DNA of 64,000 bases from Oscillospiraceae bacterium (GTDB lineage Bacteria > Bacillota > Clostridia > Oscillospirales > Ruminococcaceae), in contig JAFTQJ010000066.1 in the NCBI GenBank assembly GCA_017462785.1, positions 1-64,000 of the forward strand, in the 5' to 3' direction. Below, piece by piece: positions 60,991 through 64,000 of the stretch (the first letter of the stretch is position 1; each line of letters opens with the position of its first letter). A model generated the notes under the pieces. That model was not told the origin of the DNA and did no database searches. It saw only the letters and a list, made by a program, of their open reading frames with translations. The translations under genes were made by a program, and so were the position numbers.

Positions 60991-62325
60991 TTATGCCTGC
61001 ACCATCACCGCAATCTCCCCCAGCCCATAGTGCTCCATCAGGGTGAGCCACGGTTTTGTCAGTCGTTCGCCGCTGACGGCGATGGGAACTGCCGGCGGAC
61101 AGGGTACCTGTACGGGACCGCAGATCCGCCCCTCTGCCTGTGACAGCTTCACTGTTTCCCAGCCAGAAAGTGCAGCTGTCCGCATACTGTATGCCTGCTG
61201 CATCGGCGGGGGCAGCTCCGGTGCAGGAACGGGGGCGGACGGCGTACAGCGTTCCAGTGCACGGAATAATGCTGCAAATTCCTCCTCCGTCATCACCGGA
61301 GAGAGCAGAAGCACCAGAAAACCGGCATCCTCATATTCGCACTCCACGCCGCACTGCCTCAGCTGTGCGGCAAGGTCATGTCCGTCCGCCGCAATGGTCA
61401 GGTGCAGCGGCTCCGTTCCGATAAAGCGGTACTTTCCAGCAAGCTTTCGCCGCAGTACCCCTGCACGCTCCGCACAGAGGGATACTGCCTCCCGTCCGCA
61501 TTGCTCCAGATAGGCGGTGCAGCTCTCCAGCGACTGCATGATGAGATAGGAGGGGCTGGTCGAGCCGAACATCTGCATGCTGCATTTCAGCTCCCGTGCC
61601 TCCTGTTCGCTGCGGCAGTGCAGGATGGCGGCACCCGTCAGTGCAGGCAGCATCTTGTGTGCCGAGTCACAGCAGTAATCCGCACCCAATGCCATCGGAT
61701 GGCGGTTTTCCGGCAAAAACGGCAGATGTGCACCGTGGGCATTGTCCACCAGAAGCGGAGCATCCTGTGCATGACAGAGCCTTGCAAGCTCCGCAATGTC
61801 ATGCTGGCTGCCCAGATAGTCCGGCGAAGTCACATAAACACAGGCGGACTTCCCTGCCCCACGCACCGCATGCAGAGCCTGTGCAAAATCCTCCGGTGCA
61901 TATTCCCCCGAGATCACGCCGCCCGACCTCGGAAATACCCAGTGCACCTCCAGCCCCAGCAGAATGCAGGCATTGAGAAAGGCACGGTGCACGGTTCTGG
62001 CGGCAATGACTGTCCGGTTCTGCATCCGCATTCTGGCAAGCATTGCCTGTATGCAGAGCGTGGAACCGCCGGCACTCCAGCAGCAGGCAGGACTTCCGTA
62101 AACGGCAGCCGTGCGGCGTTCAGCCGCAAGCAGGATGCCGTCCGCTTCAAACAGACTGTCCGCACCGGAGATCTCGGTGATGTCCCATGCATATGCATCC
62201 TGCGGAGGGGAAAGCTCCGGCAGACTGCGTCCCTTGTGCCCCGGCATATGGGCACGGAGCGTCCCTTGAGCTGCATATTCCTTTAAATAGGAAGTCAGCG
62301 GCATTGCATCAAAAATTTTTTTCAT
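60991..62325 (-). CDS. PLP-dependent Orn/Lys/Arg decarboxylase family protein
   Basis: 444 residues, the short form. Seen are LRAHMPGHKGR at the N-terminus, DITEISGADSLFEADGIL, and SAGGSTLCIQAML with ARTVHRAFLNACILLGL. LLVDNAHGAHLPFL carries the PLP-ring Asp, and the PLP lysine is in CCDSAHKMLPALTGAA. The C-terminal domain has the DAGFLVLLLSP loop. Substrate (ornithine, lysine or arginine) not determinable. Ribosome site is a poor GGGGG. It is divergent from the LexA-box operon and may share its operator region. Confidence 0.9.
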   Translation of the reverse strand: MKKIFDAMPLTSYLKEYAAQGTLRAHMPGHKGRSLPELSPPQDAYAWDITEISGADSLFEADGILLAAERRTAAVYGSPACCWSAGGSTLCIQAMLARMRMQNRTVIAARTVHRAFLNACILLGLEVHWVFPRSGGVISGEYAPEDFAQALHAVRGAGKSACVYVTSPDYLGSQHDIAELARLCHAQDAPLLVDNAHGAHLPFLPENRHPMALGADYCCDSAHKMLPALTGAAILHCRSEQEARELKCSMQMFGSTSPSYLIMQSLESCTAYLEQCGREAVSLCAERAGVLRRKLAGKYRFIGTEPLHLTIAADGHDLAAQLRQCGVECEYEDAGFLVLLLSPVMTEEEFAALFRALERCTPSAPVPAPELPPPMQQAYSMRTAALSGWETVKLSQAEGRICGPVQVPCPPAVPIAVSGERLTKPWLTLMEHYGLGEIAVMVQA

Positions 62326-62343
62326 TTTTTTCGGTTTACCCCC

Positions 62344-62372
62344 TTGACAAATTTGTTTTTTTGCGGTAGAAT
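62344..62372 (+). promoter_or_regulatory. Promoter of the small-regulator operon
   Basis: TTGACA (62344-62349), 17 bases, TAGAAT (62367-62372). Confidence 0.82.
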
Positions 62373-62380
62373 AGATACAA

Positions 62381-62392
62381 GAACATTTGTTC
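62381..62392. promoter_or_regulatory. LexA-type box 1
   Basis: GAACATTTGTTC fits the Gram-positive SOS box core (GAAC-N4-GTTC) and sits over the expected transcription start. Confidence 0.7.
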
Positions 62393-62403
62393 CGCTTTCT
62401 ATG

Positions 62404-62492
62404 AAAGGCTCATCCGGCAGGGTGGGTGCAGATCTGTACGGGTAATGAGAGGAAGAGGATGGAGTCCGCATCACCCTGCCTGAGAGCCTTTT
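62404..62492 (+). ncRNA. Long stem-loop leader RNA
   Basis: AAAGGCTC..CCGGCAGGGTG at 62404-62422 pairs with CACCCTGCC..GAGCCTTTT at 62471-62492, closing a loop of about 48 bases that contains GAGAGGAAGAGG. The final TTTT makes it a possible terminator, so full-length message may depend on refolding. No known riboswitch recognised. Confidence 0.5.
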
Positions 62493-62546
62493 AGCCGCCG
62501 ATACATAGAAACGTCCGAACCTATGTTTTTTCATTTACATCTTAAT

Positions 62547-62559
62547 CGAACATACGTTC
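62547..62559. promoter_or_regulatory. LexA-type box 2
   Basis: CGAACATACGTTC is a near-exact match to the Bacillus LexA consensus (CGAACRNRYGTTYG). It lies 24 bases before the first start codon. Confidence 0.75.
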
Positions 62560-62582
62560 AAATCGACTGAGGAGGCGATTTC

Positions 62583-62795
62583 ATGCAGAATTTAGTAAAA
62601 GAATACCAGTGGAGTGCGACACGGCTTCAGGGTAGGATCCAGCAGCTGAACAAGGTGCTGCGGGAGGGCGACATGCTTGGCAATCAGGAGAGGGACATGC
62701 TTCTGCTTCGCCGCAACCTGCTGATGACGGAACGCATCGAACTGCTGCATGATATTGAGCAAATGCGTGACCGCAGCTGGAAAGCGGGATGCTGA
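62583..62795 (+). CDS. Small coiled-coil protein of unknown function
   Basis: 70 residues, charged and predicted wholly helical: EYQWSATRLQGRIQQLNKVLREGDMLGNQERDMLLLRRNLLMTERIELLHDIEQMRD. GAGGAGGCGATTTC precedes the ATG. Its end overlaps the next gene by up to 7 bases, so both are made together. Small proteins of this kind preceding a sigma-like helix-turn-helix gene are common in Ruminococcaceae; function unknown. Confidence 0.75.
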   Translation: MQNLVKEYQWSATRLQGRIQQLNKVLREGDMLGNQERDMLLLRRNLLMTERIELLHDIEQMRDRSWKAGC

Positions 62796-63115
62796 TGTAC
62801 CGCAGAGTACCTGAGAAATCATTAGAATTCAACAAATATTTTGTGCGTGAGATACTGGGCAGTGAGAGCACGAATGCGGAGCATCTGGAGCTTGCCCAGC
62901 GAGCACTGCGGGATATACTGGAGCATGACCTGACCGACCGTCAGCGTGAAATGCTGATGCTCTATTATTATAAGGGAAAGAACGAAGAGGATGTTGCACA
63001 GCAGCTGGGTGTGAACAAATCCACGGTATCACGGACGCTGGATCGTGCGAAGAAGCGGATCCATAAGCATCTGCGGTTCTATTTCGACTACACGGACTTT
63101 TGTCTGAGGAGGTGA
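62789..63115 (+). CDS. Sigma-70 region 4-like DNA-binding protein
   Basis: 108 residues. The C-terminal half is a region 4-type helix-turn-helix: LTDRQREMLMLYYYKGKNEEDVAQQLGVNKSTVSRTLDRAKKRIHKHL. No region 2 is present, so it is not a full sigma factor. Two starts are possible (62789 or 62795); both overlap or abut the preceding stop. Behind two LexA-type boxes, it is probably induced by DNA damage (inference). Confidence 0.82.
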   Translation: MLMYRRVPEKSLEFNKYFVREILGSESTNAEHLELAQRALRDILEHDLTDRQREMLMLYYYKGKNEEDVAQQLGVNKSTVSRTLDRAKKRIHKHLRFYFDYTDFCLRR

Positions 63116-63143
63116 TTTCTTTATCTGCCAATGTCATCCCTAG

Positions 63144-63262
63144 AAAAGTTTCTCAAAAATTGCCCCCACCCCCTACCCCCTCCCCGAGGGGAGGGGGGAA
63201 ATAGAGCCGGTGCTCCGCACCGGCACCGGCAAGGGCTTTCGCCCTTTGAACCCTCTGGAGCT
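63144..63262. repeat. Dispersed hairpin-chain repeat, family B, copy near tRNA-Gln
   Basis: AAAAGTTTCTCAAAAATTGC, CCCTCCCCGAGGGGAGGGG, GAGCCGGTGCTCCGCACCGG and GGGCTTTCGCCC in the same order as the copy before gpr. The rest of the gap to 63395 shows no gene. Confidence 0.7.
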
Positions 63263-63395
63263 GATGACATTACCGCATTTGCGGAGTCTTTCGCCGTAAG
63301 GCTCCGCTACATATTGTACGTTTTTCCGCATCCTTCAGCAGCCATGATTCCGCTTGCGAAGCAAAGGAATCATGCGGCAAAGTGCACCGGATCGC

Positions 63396-63428
63396 AAAAA
63401 AGAAAGCCTTCCTAAAAGGAAAGCTTTC
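63396..63428 (-). terminator. Intrinsic terminator of tRNA-Gln
   Basis: On the minus strand GAAAGCTTTCC pairs with GGAAGGCTTTC, followed by TTTTTTGCG. Confidence 0.85.
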
Positions 63429-63460
63429 AAATGCGTCTGCCTCCGCAGGCTCTGCGGTGG

Positions 63461-63532
63461 TTGGAGTAGCTGGATTTGAACCAGCGAATGACGGAGTCAA
63501 AGTCCGTTGCCTTACCGCTTGGCTATACCCCA
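63461..63532 (-). tRNA. tRNA-Gln (anticodon TTG)
   Basis: On the minus strand the acceptor arm TGGGGTA pairs with TACTCCA (one G-U pair). The D-arm is AGCCAAGCGGTAAGGC, the anticodon loop is CTTTGAC with TTG at 63500-63498, the variable loop is short and the T-arm is CTGGTTCAAATCCAG. The discriminator base is A and CCA is not encoded. Confidence 0.95.
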
Positions 63533-63547
63533 GTTTTGCTATGCATA

Positions 63548-63576
63548 AGTATACCATATTTTATCTATTTTGTCAA
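63548..63576 (-). promoter_or_regulatory. Promoter of tRNA-Gln
   Basis: On the minus strand TTGACA (63576-63571), 17 bases, TATACT (63553-63548). Confidence 0.9.
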
Positions 63577-63869
63577 GTGAGGATGAGGGAAATTTATGAT
63601 TTGGCATTCAGCCGGAAGCAAAACCTGCACTTTGCACCGGCAAAATGCTCTGCACCTGTTCTTTTCCATGTTCACAATTCTGAATCCGTCCATGCACTTT
63701 TCTCACCGGAAAGCATAGAATGAAACTGGAAGAAAAAACATCTGCACAAACCGATTAAACCAGAAATGTGCGGTCATACTAAAACCAAGAAGTCAAACAG
63801 TCAAAGGGCTGCTCCGGATGGTTCCATACGCCGGAACCCGAAGCACCCTGCAATCAAAGGAGTGTTCGT
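63577..63869. other. Intergenic stretch before the toxin gene
   Basis: No gene and no clear consensus promoter seen. GGTTCC/GGAACC (63818-63836) forms a small hairpin about 35 bases before the start codon. If an antitoxin gene exists, it is not in this stretch in any obvious frame. Confidence 0.35.
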
Positions 63870-64000
63870 ATGTCAGTGAAACGAGGCGAAATTTATTATG
63901 CGGATCTGAGCCCTGTTGTCGGCTCTGAACAAGGCGGTATCCGTCCCGTACTTATTGTACAGAATGATGTCGGCAACCGCCACAGCCCCACCGTGATCGC
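63870..64000 (+). CDS. ndoA: MazF/PemK-family endoribonuclease toxin, EndoA-like (partial)
   Basis: First 43 residues visible, running off the right edge: [20 protein letters not shown], then [20 protein letters not shown] and TVI. This is the standard MazF/EndoA start, including the [15 protein letters not shown] region around the active-site Arg. Such toxins cut mRNA at short motifs and are neutralised by a small antitoxin, usually encoded upstream; none is seen here. CAAAGGAG precedes the ATG. Confidence 0.93.
   Translation, partial: MSVKRGEIYYADLSPVVGSEQGGIRPVLIVQNDVGNRHSPTVI

Noticed and set aside
62404..62492. Signal-recognition-particle RNA
   Set aside because: A long stem with a GGAAG segment suggested it, but the conserved tip with GGAA tetraloop and the CAGG/AGCAG asymmetric loop is absent.

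Overview
The window comes from a moderately GC-rich, Gram-positive, anaerobic-type genome of the Ruminococcus / Clostridium cluster IV kind. This is inferred from gene content: several secreted proteins end in cellulosomal dockerin modules, one of them joined to BspA-type leucine-rich repeats. There is a GH94 cellobiose-phosphorylase-type enzyme, a T-box-controlled thrS, a darA-holB-ricT cluster, a spore protease (gpr), and near-uniform sigma-A promoters with 17-base spacers. No rRNA, CRISPR array, prophage or insertion sequence with a transposase was seen. One tRNA (Gln, TTG) is present. Species cannot be fixed from the sequence alone.

Layout. 1-4250 (minus): a type IV pilus / type II secretion-like operon (pilC, a pilM-pilN fusion, a pilO-like gene, a minor-pilin-like gene running off the left edge). 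4973-7615: TetR regulator, then glycogen branching enzyme. 7676-11117: pantothenate-to-CoA operon (ECF S component, two tandem coaX paralogues of which the first looks catalytically damaged, coaBC). 11476-14307: galK-galE plus a small membrane protein. 14411-18612 (minus): SulP anion transporter, small membrane protein, membrane-anchored LRR protein. 18812-21538: three-gene operon resembling a split SleC / SpoIID-like peptidoglycan-binding system. 21615-27773 (minus): four dockerin proteins, three of them tandem paralogues. 27833-30287 (minus): thrS with its T-box leader. 30390: a stand-alone dockerin. 30820-36209 (minus): uncharacterised proteins, a CPBP protease and a Na/phosphate symporter behind a Pho-like box. 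36457-38624: darA-holB-ricT, followed by a candidate small RNA. 38981-42757 (minus): surface or lipoproteins with low-complexity tails. 43166-47980: asnB, HD phosphohydrolase, pyrB carrying a PyrI-like zinc tail, membrane protein. 48067-50644: rpsT, gpr, LytTR/DUF3021 pair. 50678-54454 (minus): GntR-ABC transporter operon. 54719-57280 (minus): enolase and a dockerin protein. 57836-60873: cellobiose phosphorylase and a GNAT. 60991-63115: PLP decarboxylase and a divergent, apparently LexA-controlled pair of small regulators. 63461-64000: tRNA-Gln and the start of a MazF-type toxin gene.

How it fits together. Secreted dockerin proteins would dock on a cohesin scaffold elsewhere in the genome, pili would help adhesion to fibre, and cellobiose phosphorylase, galK/galE and glgB handle the released sugars. 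The least explained feature is a family of short, GC-rich, hairpin-chain repeats scattered between genes. Several copies have inverted ends, their internal stems vary in a compensatory way, and at three sites the copy sits between duplicated copies, whole or partial, of the neighbouring gene's own terminator hairpin.
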